From Lumbricus terrestris (Eukaryota; Annelida; Clitellata; Crassiclitellata; Lumbricidae), in assembly GCA_949752735.1 (NCBI GenBank), contig OX457042.1:35601289-35665288 (forward strand): 64,000 bases of DNA, in the 5' to 3' direction. Under the pieces are notes generated by a model, which was not told the DNA's origin, did no database searches, and saw nothing but the letters and a program-made list of their open reading frames with translations. The position numbers were made by a program, and so were the translations under genes. This document shows positions 12,691 through 24,743 of the stretch, in pieces (the stretch's first letter is position 1; each line of letters begins with the position of its first letter).

Positions 12691-12915
12691 GTGGGGCGCG
12701 GTGGTGTAGTGTTGGCGTCGTTGCCTTGAAGCCGGAAGGTTCGAGGTTCGAATCCACCTCAAGTCACCGCGTAGGGACCTTGGGCAAGTCCTTCACTCGC
12801 AATTGCTCAGCGCTTCGGCGTGAAACTCCGATGCAGTGTCCACTCTGCAGTCGGGAGCGCCGCTGAGTAGAGAGCTTGAAGAGGCGCTATAACAAGTGCA
12901 CATACAAACAAACAT
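12691..12915 (+). mobile_element. tRNA-derived SINE, family 2
   Basis: A well preserved copy. The A box is in GGTGGTGTAGTGTTGGCG and the B box is GGTTCGAATCC. The 3' end is GAAGAGGCGCTATAACAAGT, followed by a short A-rich CAAACAAACA tail. It sits in intron 2 of the NUP50-kinase gene. Confidence 0.82.
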
Positions 12916-13323
12916 GATATAATAATGTTGTCACTGAATATTACTTGATGTTTTTAATAGTTTTTTGTTACATTAGTACACTAAGTACAGTGTGACCTGC
13001 CAGTAACACGTTACAGTAATGAGTCTTAATTGAAGGATGATACGCTAGTTAAGGCATCAGGCATGACTCTCATGCAGTGAGCCTCTGTCTTAGTCTGGTG
13101 CAAGTCATATATTTATTTATAATTATGCAGTTTTGAGGTAACATGGAATCAACTGTAACAGGCAGTACCTGTAATTATTATTTCATGCAGTTTTTGTCTT
13201 GTGAAGTGGTTAAACTTGTGTGTTACTGCTTAGATTCAGAATTAAGTCTGGCTTTTCAAGCTGGTGTTTTTGCTTCTAGTTTTTGTAGGCATAATCACAT
13301 TTCTGTTCTCGTTTGCAATGCAG

Positions 13324-13475
13324 CCTAACAGCACGACTGGCGTATCAACATCAACGTTTGCGTTTGGTGGTTTCGCTGCTGTCTCAGCCGCAATGCCAAC
13401 TGTCACTTCAACGGCAACACTTTCCATGGGTGGCATTCCAAAGCCAGCTGGAGCAGCTGCTGATGCAGAGTCGCA
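13324..13475 (+). CDS. NUP50-kinase fusion gene, exon 3
   Basis: Low-complexity Ser/Thr/Ala/Gly sequence with one FG-type motif (TFAFGGFAAV), as expected for the disordered NUP50 linker. The acceptor is AATGCAG|CCT and the donor is CA|GTAAGC. The phase 2 exit is completed by the first base of exon 4. Confidence 0.72.
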
Positions 13476-14065
13476 GTAAGCAATCTCTTGGGCCAGTCTT
13501 GGCTTAATAAAAGAATATGGTACAATTTCATCACCAGCTGATGGGGAACAATTGTTTTTGTAATGAGTTAGCATCAGCTAAATTAATTTCTTGTATCTAT
13601 TTATCTGCTTATATCTACATTGCCTTTTTAGCGTCTCAGAAATTTTAAGAGATCTATGCTTCTTGATGTTATGCTGTATTGTCAGATATTTGCAAATGTA
13701 TTGAGCCATAGATAATTGTCAGAAGAGAATTGTTCATGTGCAGTTCAAGTATCGCTTAATCTTATAACTTCTTCAGTGCATAAAAGCATTAATGACCTTC
13801 TGTCTTAGATAAGATTCTTAGAGTTGCATCATCAGAGACTTCAAGTGCAGACTTTACTTGATTGGGTCATTCAGACTCATTCTGATAGTATGTGTGTGGT
13901 AAATAGTTGGTAAATAACCGTAAATTCTCACCTGTATTTTCACAGGTGGATTTTGTCATTCTCATGAATTTTCACCTGTTTTCATCCAACTAATAAAAGG
14001 TTGCAATTGTTTTTGTTGAGTGATTGTGTCTAATCTTAATGATGAAACCATATGCTATGTTTCAG

Positions 14066-14229
14066 TTATCTTCAACACCTCCGTTGTCTTAATGAAAGCG
14101 TTCTTCGCTGGATTGATGACCATCTGACGAGAGATCCTATCTGCATTCTGACGCCTATATGTGCAGACTATGACTTGCATCTGAAGAATCTAGAGGACGA
14201 GTTTCCACAGGCAACTCACAGTGTGTTTG
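14066..14229 (+). CDS. NUP50-kinase fusion gene, exon 4
   Basis: Encodes YLQHLRCLNESVLRWIDDHL followed by TRDPICILTPICADYDLHLKNLEDEF. This is the second conserved NUP50 block: LNxSVxxWI, LTPIxxDYxxxL. The acceptor is ATGTTTCAG and the donor is TTTG|GTGAGT, with phase 2 in and phase 1 out. It is the strongest NUP50 evidence in the locus. Confidence 0.87.
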
Positions 14230-15654
14230 GTGAGTTGCACTTCATAATATGTGCTCGTGTGCTCTGCTCCAGTAGGCCTATCAGTTCTGCTAGCTTGCAA
14301 GGCCCTTCACTCTGCCTCTAGCCTGTGCTTTTGATCCCTTGTATTAGAACCATGACCTGGCAGTGCTGCACTTTCTAAGTTTTAGGTCCTTATGTCTGGA
14401 ATTGTCTCCTTTGGAGATATACCTGTTACCTAGGGATTGCTCATCAGCATTTTACAGACTTCTAAGTGTTTTTAGTATAACTGGTTGGATTAGGAGCAAC
14501 TCTGAGTAGACTTCTTTACAGAGCACTATATAAAGTTTTGAAATGAATGACTGATTGAATGAATGAATGAGTTTTGTGACTTTTCACATTTTATCATAGA
14601 TTGTGCACTGTACAGTGTACACTGTAATTTTGTTGTGAAGCATGTTTTGTTGTGTGTACTTGTACGGTTTGTGATGGACTTTATGCGGCTCTGGAGAGTC
14701 ATAAAGAGCAAAGTAATTTGTTTGTGGAATGATTGTGCATTGTTTATGTAATGTTTGAATGACAGATCTGAGTTTAACCATAATGCTGAAAGTATTTTTG
14801 AACAATTTGCAAGCATTTTAACCACTGGATCTCTTTATAACACGCTTTATTATATAATCTTAGTTATGATACAATGCAGTCAGGGCATGGATTACAAAAT
14901 GAGTTCACTTATAGAAAAGACATGATCCCTAAATACAATGTTATGCTGAGTTTCTGGATATATATTTATTTATTTATGATGCTTAGTTCAGAAAATTCTG
15001 CAGTAAATATGTGCTGCATAACACAAATTCTGGATGACTTTGTCTCTGAACTAAACGCGTCATGCTATCTGCGACTAACCCTCAGAAGACCAGGGTTATT
15101 AGAATTAAGATGTTAACAGAGTGATTTTTCTAGTCAAATATCTTGCATTTGCACTTTTGACATTTATGGACTTACTGCATGAAACAGTCTTCCCATATAT
15201 CAATCTTTTGCCTTCACTTAATGCCTTAAAATTATGATGTAGTTTGCTTCTTTTTCAGTACTTTCTTTGGTAGGGAAATATCTGTGGTAGATTTATGTTA
15301 CTTATACCAATTAATTTTGGCCTATTAATAAAGTTGTGTGATTTGCAGATTAAGATAGAATTGCACAAGCAGGGTTTTTAAGCTTAGAATGAAGTTTCAG
15401 ATGTAACAAAGGCAAATTATTTTCCGTTTCCGTTTTTTTATAGTTTTTTTGTCGTTTATTTTTTCGAAAAAAACGACGTTTTTTATTTTATTTTCATCGT
15501 TTTTTTACATCTATGGTCTTCCCAAATGTCCAGCTTTTGCCTTCACTTAGTGCCTTCAAATTCCGACGTAGTTCTTTTCTTGTTCAGTACTTTTTTGTAG
15601 TTAAATAGCTTAATTTAGCACATGTTTCTTTAGTATGGTCTGTGTTTGTTTGTT

Positions 15655-15872
15655 TGTTTGTATGTGCACTTGTTATAGCGTCCCTTCAAGCACTCTACTC
15701 AGAGGCGCTCCCGACTGCAGAGCGGACACTGCTTCGGAGTTTCACGCCGAAGCGCTGAGCAAAATTTTGTGAGTGAAGGACTTGCCCAAGGTCCTTACGC
15801 GGCGAGGTGGATTCGAACCTCGAACCTTCCGGCTTCAAGGCAACGACGCCACCACTACACCACCGCGCCCCA
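15655..15872 (-). mobile_element. tRNA-derived SINE, family 2
   Basis: Reverse-strand copy with B-box complement GGATTCGAACC. It interrupts one copy of a duplicated intron segment (15588-16006 versus 16545-16745), so it inserted after that duplication. A (GTTT)n run marks its tail. Confidence 0.8.
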
Positions 15873-16006
15873 CAATCTTGTGTGATTGCTGTTCATAGAC
15901 ATTGTTGGTAGTAGATATCGTGATCTTGTGTAAAATGTGTGTATATATTCGATTAAGTTATTACTTATAAGTCATTTACCTTCTCTATCTATTGGGATGT
16001 TATTAG

Positions 16007-16219
16007 GTGGAACACCTGTTGTAACTACTGCTGCTGCTGCTGCAGCTGTTGGATTCACATTTCCTTCATCTTCAACTGGTGCCAGCTCAGCCGTATCATC
16101 GCCTTTTGTAGTCAGCGATTCTCAGACATCAATGTCTCCCACTGCTGTTGCTGGACTTCATGGGTTATTCGCTACAACCATGAAAGATGAAAGAAAACCA
16201 CTTGCACCTCCAATGTCAG
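16007..16219 (+). CDS. NUP50-kinase fusion gene, exon 5
   Basis: A 71-codon exon rich in Ala, Ser and Thr (an alanine run from GCT repeats), containing VGFTFPSSSTGASSAVSSPF. It looks like the nucleoporin linker, with no folded domain. The acceptor is GATGTTATTAG and the donor is TCAG|GTAATA, phase 1 on both sides. The exon could be skipped without changing frame. Confidence 0.7.
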
Positions 16220-16745
16220 GTAATACAGCTTTTTAACTAGTGTTAACTGATAATTGCAGATGGCACAACTGTGTCCAGTGTATAGTGCAGTGTTTCTTGC
16301 CTTAATGGGAAGTCACCAAGATACGATACCAGCATACGAAATAGCTTTCTTGATACTCTAAGGTTGGGAATATTAGAGCAGCATATTAAGTGACTGCTCA
16401 TTAGAATGGCTGTCCATTGGAATATGTTTGCTCTAGCCTAGAAAATTGAGAGTATAGGCTACTTGAATCAGTATCCTTCATATCCTTCATCCAGCTATTC
16501 CTGGTGGTTTTAGTCTGTCTGCTATTTGTACATAGTTCATTTCTTTTTTAGTACTTTCTTTGGTAGTTAAATAGCTTAATTTAGCACATGTTTCTTTAAT
16601 GTGAGTGGTCTGTGTGATTGCTGTTCATAGTTGGTAATTGTTGGTAGTAAGGATCCTGATTTTGTGTAAAATGTGTTTATATTGTCAGTTAAGTAAGTAG
16701 TAATAAATCATTTACCTTCTTTCACTCTATTGGGATGTTATTAGA

Positions 16746-16853
16746 AACAAATCATGAAGTGGCTGGTGGGGGTTCTGCATCTTCACCTGTTGCCAGTGCA
16801 GCAGAATTATCGGACATTTCTCTGACAGCGATATCTACCATGCGTCACCTGTG
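16746..16853 (+). pseudogene. Degenerate duplicate of exon 5 or alternative terminal exon
   Basis: It follows a duplicated acceptor (GGGATGTTATTAG). In the same phase it reads ETNHEVAGGGSASSPVASAA, then ELSDISLTAISTMRHL and a stop (TGA). It resembles the middle of exon 5 (SSSTGASSAVSS). An AATAAA lies at 17087-17092, so it could end a short NUP50-only transcript. It could equally be dead sequence. Confidence 0.4.
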
Positions 16854-17086
16854 AAATATAATCTCTATCATGATTTTTTCAAAAATTGTTTGGTATCAAC
16901 TTCATCAGTGGAGCGTTTACTCTATCATTGAAGTGGTCATTTGTTAGATATAAGTCAGTATTTAAATGCTTTATCTTGTGAAAACGTTTATTGTTTGAAC
17001 ATATTTGGTATTATAATGCTCTATCATTACTCATCATCAGCCAATCACAAGGCTGCATTTTGTAACGATACAGCAAAGTTTCACTG

Positions 17087-17092
17087 AATAAA
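17087..17092 (+). terminator. Possible polyadenylation signal AATAAA
   Basis: AATAAA lies about 235 bp after the stop codon of the duplicated exon 5. It matters only if that exon is used as an alternative last exon. Confidence 0.25.
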
Positions 17093-17289
17093 ATATTTCA
17101 GCTTATAAATGCTCTATTATTATCACCATAGACGGAACCATTATACTGAGTTACAGCAAAGGCATTCTGGGCCAGCAGTGTGTGATAGAACAATATAATA
17201 CTCAGGTCACGATTGTAATTAATTCGTCGTTCACTACTTTACATGGTTAAGTCCATTGTGTCCGATGGAAATTTATTGCTGTAACGGTT

Positions 17290-18117
17290 CTAGGACAATT
17301 ACCCCCGGACAGTTACCCCTAGGACAATTACCCTGGACAATTACCACTGGACAATTGACCTTAGGACAATTACCCCTCGGACATTTGCCCCCATGCCAAA
17401 AGAATGACCAAACAACAACAACTAAGTGGCAGACATAAAAAGACTTGCCACACAGAAAATGCTAATAATTAAAAACTAATTATTAGACAGTTATTAGAAA
17501 AAGTCATAGCACTAATGAAGTACATTAATGGAGATTGAAAGAGTGAAAGAATGACCAAAGAACAACAAAGTTTTAGACATGAGAGCTACACATCAAAGAC
17601 TTTAGCAATAATTGTTAAATAGCCAGAACCAGAGTATACATGAAGATTGAAATAGCGAAAGAATGGAGTAGCTCACAAGCTTTCATTTTAAGTTAAACAC
17701 AAATCTACATTTTCTTCAACACATTTCATTCCACATTGTGACATTGCATGGTTTTCTAAAACATGTATCTCTTGGACTATCTTAGTGGAGTAAAGGTCAT
17801 GCCGTTGCAGAATTCTTTTATAGCATTGTATGTTATATAAATTAATATATACTCAATGAATATTATGCTTTATTATCATATTTGTGCAATTAATAATATA
17901 TCAAACAGTTTTTCCTTTGGTCATTCTTTCAGCATGGTGGGGTAATTGTCTGGAGGGTAATTGTCCGGGGTTAATTGTCCAGGGGGTTATTAAATCTAGG
18001 ACTATTAGCTCCGGACAATTACCCTCGGACAATATCCCCCGGACAATTACCCCAGACAATTACCCCTAGGACAATTACCCCCGGACATTTACCCCCCTCC
18101 ATGCTGAAAGAATGACC
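17290..18117. repeat. GGACAATTACCCC minisatellite with fold-back ends
   Basis: Two arrays of a 12-14 bp unit (GGACAATTACCCC and variants) lie at 17290-17395 and 17940-18097. The second array starts as the complement (GGGGTAATTGTC) and switches to the direct unit. It is bounded by a perfect 19-bp inverted repeat, GGTCATTCTTTCAGCATGG (17919-17937) and its complement (18099-18117). Both arrays are followed by AATGACCAAACAACAACAAC and TAAGTGGCA, so they are two copies of one element. Confidence 0.65.
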
Positions 18118-18224
18118 AAACAACAACAACTAAGTGGCATATATAACATATATTTTTCAAAATTTTCCATATATTTTACCCTTGTGCATCAAAATTACAT
18201 TATCGTTTTCATTTAAACTTTTAG

Positions 18225-18344
18225 GGCAACGCTTGGTTTGCATCAACCAAGGCGAAAATAAGACACCAATTTATCCAGAGTCGTCTGACGAGAATTCCTC
18301 CTTGTCTGGTTTTGACTTTGGACGTCATAATCTATCAGCAAAAG
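18225..18344 (+). CDS. NUP50-kinase fusion gene, exon 6
   Basis: Encodes GQRLVCINQGENKTPIYPES and SDENSSLSGFDFGRHNLSAK, with an FG-type motif (GFDFG). The acceptor is ACTTTTAG and the donor is AAAG|GTACAA, phase 1 on both sides. It fits a nucleoporin linker, but no domain can be assigned. Confidence 0.62.
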
Positions 18345-18992
18345 GTACAATGTTGCTTTTGTGATTTACTGAAATGTTGGGATTATTATCACATTGAGTA
18401 ACCATTCAATAGAACATCTGTAGCCTATATTGTATTATATTGCTAATGCCTAGAAAGTGGAGGTTAGACTCAAATCAGTAGAATTCAAACTCTTCATCCA
18501 ACTATTCTGACAGTGCAGACCCTCCTCAAAATCTTAAATTCACCTGTCAGAAAAATATGCCTTTTGGTTCTTTTCCTTGTGCTGTATTTTGGTGAATAGT
18601 GTAGAGAATCGATGAAGTTTTGCACACACACATAAAACTGAGCTAAAGCAAATTCCATCTAGTATTCACAGTTGAAACCTTATTTAGAAGTCCGGGACAT
18701 TGTTGGGGAATGATGACAGCTGTGGGACTTTTGCAGTAAATCGCTTGTTTAAAGTTGGCTGATGGCATTTCCAAGTTGTTTGTAAGGTAAGATGGAGGTG
18801 CTCATGATACCAGTACCCTTCTACTGTTCTTAATATTCTTCACATAGACATATGCTGGATTGTCATCTGAGTAGTTTCCTTGAATGGTGCTATATAAATT
18901 TCAATAAAGGTCAAAATCAAGATATTGCCTATTCTTTTAGAGATGATGCTTTACGTGTTTGTGCTAAGGTGTAGAATTGTTCAATTGTACAG

Positions 18993-19035
18993 GAATAGAT
19001 GACCAGTCGACTGCCGCCTTCAAGCCCTCTGACCC
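18993..19035 (+). CDS. NUP50-kinase fusion gene, exon 7
   Basis: A small 43-nt exon encoding (G)IDDQSTAAFKPSDP. The acceptor is TTGTACAG and the donor is CCC|GTAAGT, close to consensus. It enters in phase 1 and leaves in phase 2, which is exactly what the first kinase exon (24354) requires. It is the linking exon for the fusion proposal. Confidence 0.58.
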
Positions 19036-20156
19036 GTAAGTGTTCATGAGCAAATGCAGATCTGTTTTAAAGTACGGTAATCATTTAGGATGCCATGTTT
19101 GATTATGTTTATACATTAAAGTCTTATGGTGTTATGACATAAAATATAGAATGCTTAACTAGCCTCAAGACATCCACAGGTGATAGATATGAAATGCTAC
19201 CAGTCTCATTTGATTAGCCATGGCATGTGAGAGAAGATGGTCATTCCACTCTCTTGTCACTTGACAGTGTGGCCTGTATACTCGTACCAGAATTCACATA
19301 AATTATGTGAAATGAGCTTTTACCACTTTGTGGTTTGGAAAACCCTGAAAATTAAGTCCCATTACTCTTTAAACCACAGTGATGGGGAAGATACGATGAC
19401 CAATAATAATAAGCTTTAGAGATTATAGATGGTTTACTACATGTTTCATTTCTGTTATACTTTAATTAACACTTATTGTTAACTGTTTGTTTTTAAACTC
19501 TAATATAAGTTTCGTTTTTAAACTCTAATCTAAGTTTCATTAAGTACACCACTGTGAAACCGATTTACTTTGATGTTGAACTATGGAGATGAATCAGGGT
19601 TCATGAAATCATTCCATTTTTATTGTGATAAATCAGTCTGTTGCATAGGAAACAGAATCTGAAATTAAATCAAGTCAGATTACCTAATATGGATTGTTTG
19701 ATGCATTACTATCATGTATGCAAATCTGAAGGAGAGTGCTGCAGTAATGTTAATTGGCTGTCCAGTCAAGGTTTGTTTTTTATTTGTTATGCCTCGAAGG
19801 ATGAACATCAAACTCAACGGCCAATATGATCTGATCGTCCAACATATCTGGGAGCCTTGGCCACGAACTGGACGAATCTGTGGCCGAGAATACAAGGAAA
19901 TGTTACATAACAAGAAATAGGATGCCAGCTTGGATGATGCCTGGATTACCACGATCCATCTTGCTGCTGGTGCCAGGTGTAAAAAGTTAGCTACCAGAAC
20001 ACCAGCATCACCATCAACTCCACTGCCAACAGCAGCAACAATGACAAAGAAAATGGTGACAACAGGAGTAACAATTAACGCCGCAAATACAGGCTCTACC
20101 GCCATCACCCACAGTGGACAAACATCATTACAAGAGGATTCAAGCTTGACAACCTA

Positions 20157-20351
20157 GCGAACGATACATACATCTTAGGAGTTTGTGAGACAAGATGGTG
20201 TGGAAAAGGAGAATTCTACCATGATCAGTACTAAATGTCATAAGAGAAAACAATCAAATGTGAGAGAGGGTAGCAGTGATTCTGAATAAGAGCAACAAAA
20301 AGCATAATAGGAAACCAATTGATATTACAGTGATCTGTGCCACATAAATTG

Positions 20352-20394
<43 letters not shown>

Positions 20395-21610
20395 CATTAT
20401 TATTTGCCTGATGTACAAGTAAACCCTCAGGATTTAAAAAAATTAGGATTGGCATTGTTCTTGAATGGCTAGTCTTCTCTGAAGCCGTGCAGCATGCCAA
20501 AAGTGCTGTAAAAGGTGATTGCATTGAAGCGTTTTATGGCGACAGATAAGACCTGGAGGAGGTATATGGTTTCTCTGTTGTCTCTAGTTATCTGGGCAAA
20601 ATTGTTTAAGAATTTCAGAACTTCATGCATTTATTTGATTTGGCCACGAGTGTCGAAGGCCAAGGGCGTAAAGCAGTAGGTCAACAGAATTCCAGTGTAC
20701 TTAGATGATTTTATCTCGGCTGCTGATATGAGACGATATGATTCTGCCAAGGTGTCAGTGACAGTAGCATCCCAGGCCAGATATCATCCTGCCCTCCAAC
20801 GGTATAGGGTAGTACTAAGTGGAGATTAAGGATGGGAATACAACTGACAGAGAACATCAAGTGTGATACAAAGAAACTGACGGATAATAGGATAAGATAA
20901 AAGAAAGCAAGATGGAGAGACCCATCTGCACAAGACCAGTCTTAAATAGGATTTTTTACTTTTTTGTATAATATATAAAGGGAATAGCATCCTCTTTATA
21001 ACGACACCAAATTATCATTCTATCTCAATTCTAACTGAAATTATTGGTTTCCAACTTACGACTTTCCGGTTTTGTGCAGATGGGTCAAATATATTGTCAA
21101 TCATACAGAAACGGAAAACACACAACAGGCAACAAGTTAATATCAACAACATCCAAGGAGAAGTTGTTGAGCAAGTAGAACAATTTGTCTACTCAGAGAA
21201 ATAGCAAAGAAAACCAAGATAAAAGTACAGGCATATAGGGGATGATGATACAATCGATTTCCTATACATTTGTACAATGTGAAAATAAGATAAGAAAAGA
21301 ATTCTTGCAACAGAAATGAATTGGCTATGGAAGATTGCAGGAATTCAAGACTGCAGTAAAGAGGAAATGCTGGCATTTGACAAATGTCAGGTTTTGAAAC
21401 AACTCTGCTGGACCAAGACGTTCAACGAAGACTCTTGTGGATTAAACGCCATGTGATTGAATTCCACACAAAATGCACTGCCTGCGAGGAAAAAGAAGCA
21501 AAGACAGACCAAGACTGCATTGGATAGACAATATAGATGAGGACATAGCTTCATGGACTGACACTAAGAGGAACATTTGACTTGATAAATGACTAAGGAC
21601 AATGGGGGAG
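20157..21610 (+). mobile_element. Heavily decayed non-LTR retrotransposon
   Basis: Scattered LINE fragments occur in order on the plus strand. An endonuclease-like TYILGVCETRW lies at about 20170. A late-RT segment (NINNIQGEVVEQVEQFVYSE) lies near 21140. A WIKRH piece at about 21430 resembles the terminal RWxGH region. The intervening sequence is full of stops, and a (TTA)n run lies at 20355-20403. It sits in intron 7 of the fusion gene. Confidence 0.5.
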
Positions 21611-22390
21611 TCGTTTATTCGTACCTATTGAGCCAAATGGCTCTCATCAGAAACACTTGATGATGAATACTGGGTGTAATTATTAGCTTGAAAAGACAAT
21701 TGAGAGCCAGATTATGACTTACTAAAAACTCCACACAGAAACACATTTGAACTGACATTAAATTACCACAGTGATATAAATAACTGACAGCATCACTGAC
21801 ATTATATTACCAGTGAAATCAAATACTTTGTGTAAAATTGTTGTGATACATGCATTTCTTTATATTGAAAAAATTCTCAAATGTTAATATTTGTTTTTGA
21901 AGTGGAGATTTGTGATGGACTGTATTGCATGAGTAAAGTGATATGATCATATGAGTAATTGATGTTGTATGGAAGTGCTCTTCAAGTCCTTTATGCTTGT
22001 ATACAGCACATTACTGTACTAGCAATCAGAACACGACCTACTTCTAAGGGATATATTTTCCAGCTGCAATTGCCTTACAGGCTATAGTTCAAATGGCTAG
22101 ATTTTTGCCTGAATAGAAGCTCTTCATGTGGCTTATTCTGTGGTGTGGATTCGATAGCTGTCTCTAGCATAATGAATTACAATTGTGAGCAATCAAATAT
22201 GCCCAGGAATCCAGGATTACATTGCTTGAGAGCCATTGCGTGAAGAGGCGCTATAACAAGTGCTCAATGCTCATACATACCGGGTACATACATACATTGC
22301 TGTCGGAATAAAACTGGTCATTTATTGAAACATAAACTGATATATCTTGTATGACTTGTTACCACATGTTTGTTTACACATTGTAATCAA

Positions 22391-22414
22391 TATATATATA
22401 TATATATATATATA
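22391..22414. repeat. (TA)n microsatellite
   Basis: An uninterrupted alternating TA run in intron 7, flanked on both sides by TTGTAATCAA-type sequence. Confidence 0.9.
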
Positions 22415-23019
22415 TTGTAATCAAATTCTGAGATGGAGTGATGGTTGACACCATGTCTGTCTGATATGAAAGTGTAGTCTTTACACTACTTAATCTCAAA
22501 CACTGTTTTAGTTGGTGTTGTATCAATTGCTGCACATATTTATGCATATTTTTAATGCTTAACTCAGATTTTAAAATGGTCTACATTGACAAAAACATGT
22601 TCTAAATCTCAGCTTGTATAGTGCTGGAGCATGCACAGTTTCAGCACTTATTCAAACATCTATTTTTATGTTCCTGCTTGACTTAATTATGCGTCTGGCT
22701 TAAAAGTTTTTAAATATGTTCCTAAGCTAGAAACTTTTCATGCTCTTAATCCACAAGCTGAACAATACACTCTGTGTTGGGTTTTTCCTCTCCATGGTGC
22801 GCTATTTAGGTCTACAGTAGAACCTGGGACCTAAAAGATACTTTTGGGATAAACTTTATATTACACAGTCATAAGTGGCAGAAATATGGTAATACTCAAC
22901 TAGATGAAAATCAGGGTCAATAACTATGAGACATCAAATGTCAAATTTACTATTGTTCTCATTATGCACTTGTTATTGTTACTTGTTATTATAACTTGTT
23001 TACTAATACGTATTAATCG

Positions 23020-23340
23020 ATACTCGACCGATAATCGATTACTCGACCCGGACCACCACGGACTACTCTCACGGACAACCCTTCTAACTCAACGCATTTG
23101 ATCATGATCATATGGTAACTCGACCCGGACCACCACGGACTACTCTCACGGACAACCCTTCTAACTCAACGCATTTGATCATGATCATATGGTAACTCGA
23201 CCCGGACCACCACGGACTACTCTCACGGACAACCCTTCTGACTCAACGCAGCGCTCGTGAATAAGCTGGTGCCCCGCGCTTGGCTTTCGAGTGGCGCTTT
23301 AGAAATTTCGAGTTTACGATTACGATTGCGATTACGATTA
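23020..23340 (+). repeat. Family-3 repeat with three 77-bp tandem units
   Basis: The unit ACTCGACCCGGACCACCACG with ACAACCCTTCTAACTCAACGCA and the palindromic spacer TGATCATGATCA repeats at 23041, 23118 and 23195, a 77-bp period. The last unit continues into GCGCTCGTGAATAAGCTGGT and GAGTGGCGCTTTAGAAATTT and ends in a (GATTAC)n tail, like a retroposon. A single-unit copy lies at 58913-59056. Confidence 0.75.
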
Positions 23341-24353
23341 ATCTGTTAGGGTATTTCTAATTTATTTCTGTTTTACTCTCCTCATTGGTTTTGACACAAG
23401 TAGTGCAGCAGCCCAAACTTTGACTGTGTTTACAATTCAACAATGGGAGTGTACTGACAACAGGAACGACTGGAAAACCAATACAGCCTGTCATTAAAGT
23501 TTAGTTTGAGGTCTGAAATATTGTGGCACACGGCTACGGAGGAAATTGTGCTAAAGAATAACACATGATAAAGTCTTTTTAAAAGTAGCTCTCCTTAGAT
23601 GCAGTTCTTCGGAACAGGAAATGTCATACAGTTGAAATAGGATCTAAGGTAAGTCATTATTTTTTATTTTAATGAGAGTAAAGTAAAGTTGCAGGATCTT
23701 ATTATTTGATGTGCCTTTTAATTGGTTGATTAGCCATACTGACAGTCCTTGAAAGCCACAGTTTGTGTGTTCAGATGTATAAATGCATGCATGCATACAT
23801 TAATTATAATTGTAATTAGTAACTTCTACTGAGCCAATGTCTAATGCAGAAGGTATCAACTAACGGAACACCAAAACCTAGCCATCATTAGGTAAATATT
23901 CAGAAGATCATTCTATTGGAGAAAGGGGAAGCCAATTTGAAAGAGTTTAAGTACCAAATGGAAATCAGCTGAGCAGACCAGTTCAAAAAAAGTTGACAGA
24001 GCAAACAAAAATGCTCGTTGAGCAACAAAAGTTTTTGATCAGACAAAGATAATCATATGAACTCATTGAATATTGACAAGTCTGGGCGAATAAGAACTGA
24101 TTTTAAGTATTGCAGCCTACAAGAGTGTTCAAAGTTTAATCAACTATTGCCCAAATTTTAAATTTATTCTTTGCTGAACAGAATGCATGGATTTTACACA
24201 TATTTATATGCACATACATGCATTACATGAATGCTTACGTGTACATGCACACATAAGCCAGACATACATCTCATGCAATGCCTCAATGTCCTGTGAAATT
24301 TATCCAGGTTTGCATTACATAATTCTTTTGTGTTCTCTAATTTCTTGCAATAG

Positions 24354-24456
24354 ATTTGTTGGTTGTCTTGTGGACAGCCGATTTTGCATTAAATCTCTTA
24401 TTGCGACCACTTCGAACTGCAAAGTCTACAAGGCCATCAATGTAAAAACGGGCGAA
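24354..24456 (+). CDS. NUP50-kinase fusion gene, exon 8 (start of kinase domain)
   Basis: Encodes FVGCLVDSRFCIKSLIATTS followed by NCKVYKAINVKTGE. This is the first beta strands of a protein kinase (xxLIxxxxxxxVYKAxNxxTGE), but the nucleotide loop has lost its glycines (IATTSNCKVY). The acceptor TTGCAATAG brings in one base, completing the CC left by exon 7 as Pro. The donor GAA|GTAAGT leaves phase 0. The Polinton sits 293 bp downstream. Confidence 0.75.
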
Positions 24457-24743
24457 GTAAGTGCTACACTCGAACATCAGTCTTATATCAATTTTAGTTT
24501 ATGTCTCATGTTTAAGATTAGACTAACTTGAACTTTGTCTTGTTAGTTTTTTATTCATTTTTAAGAGTTGGATTTGGGTATTTATGAATTCGCATTTATA
24601 AGGTAAGTTCCTCAAAAGGTGGAATGGATATGTAAGATTGGGTGGTAGACTGCATTGTGCCTCATAACAGCAACTTTCTTTTGTGACAGTGATATGTAGG
24701 TGATAATTCTGCTATTGGATTTGATTACTTTCTTTTTTCAAAA

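Larger units (their letters stand above)
15185..16745 (+). repeat. Intron-segment repeat in three copies around exon 5
   Basis: A segment containing TCAGTACTTTCTTTGGTAG and CTTTTGCCTTCACTTA recurs at about 15185-15300, 15525-16006 and 16545-16745. The last two copies also share TAGCTTAATTTAGCACATGT, GATTGCTGTTCATAG and the acceptor context TTGGGATGTTATTAG. A family-2 SINE (15655-15872) splits the middle copy. The duplication carried the exon 5 acceptor with it. Confidence 0.7.

Noticed and set aside
12691..12770. A functional tRNA gene
   Set aside because: A and B boxes are present, but the acceptor stem does not close and the same unit recurs many times with a common non-tRNA body; it is a SINE.
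19801..20157. Coding exons of the fusion gene in 19.8-20.2 kb
   Set aside because: Short open frames here merge into a decayed LINE, lack good splice sites in the right phase and show no NUP50 or kinase motif.
23041..23270. CRISPR-like array
   Set aside because: Three 77-bp repeats with the same spacer in animal DNA, ending in a retroposon-like body and tail.
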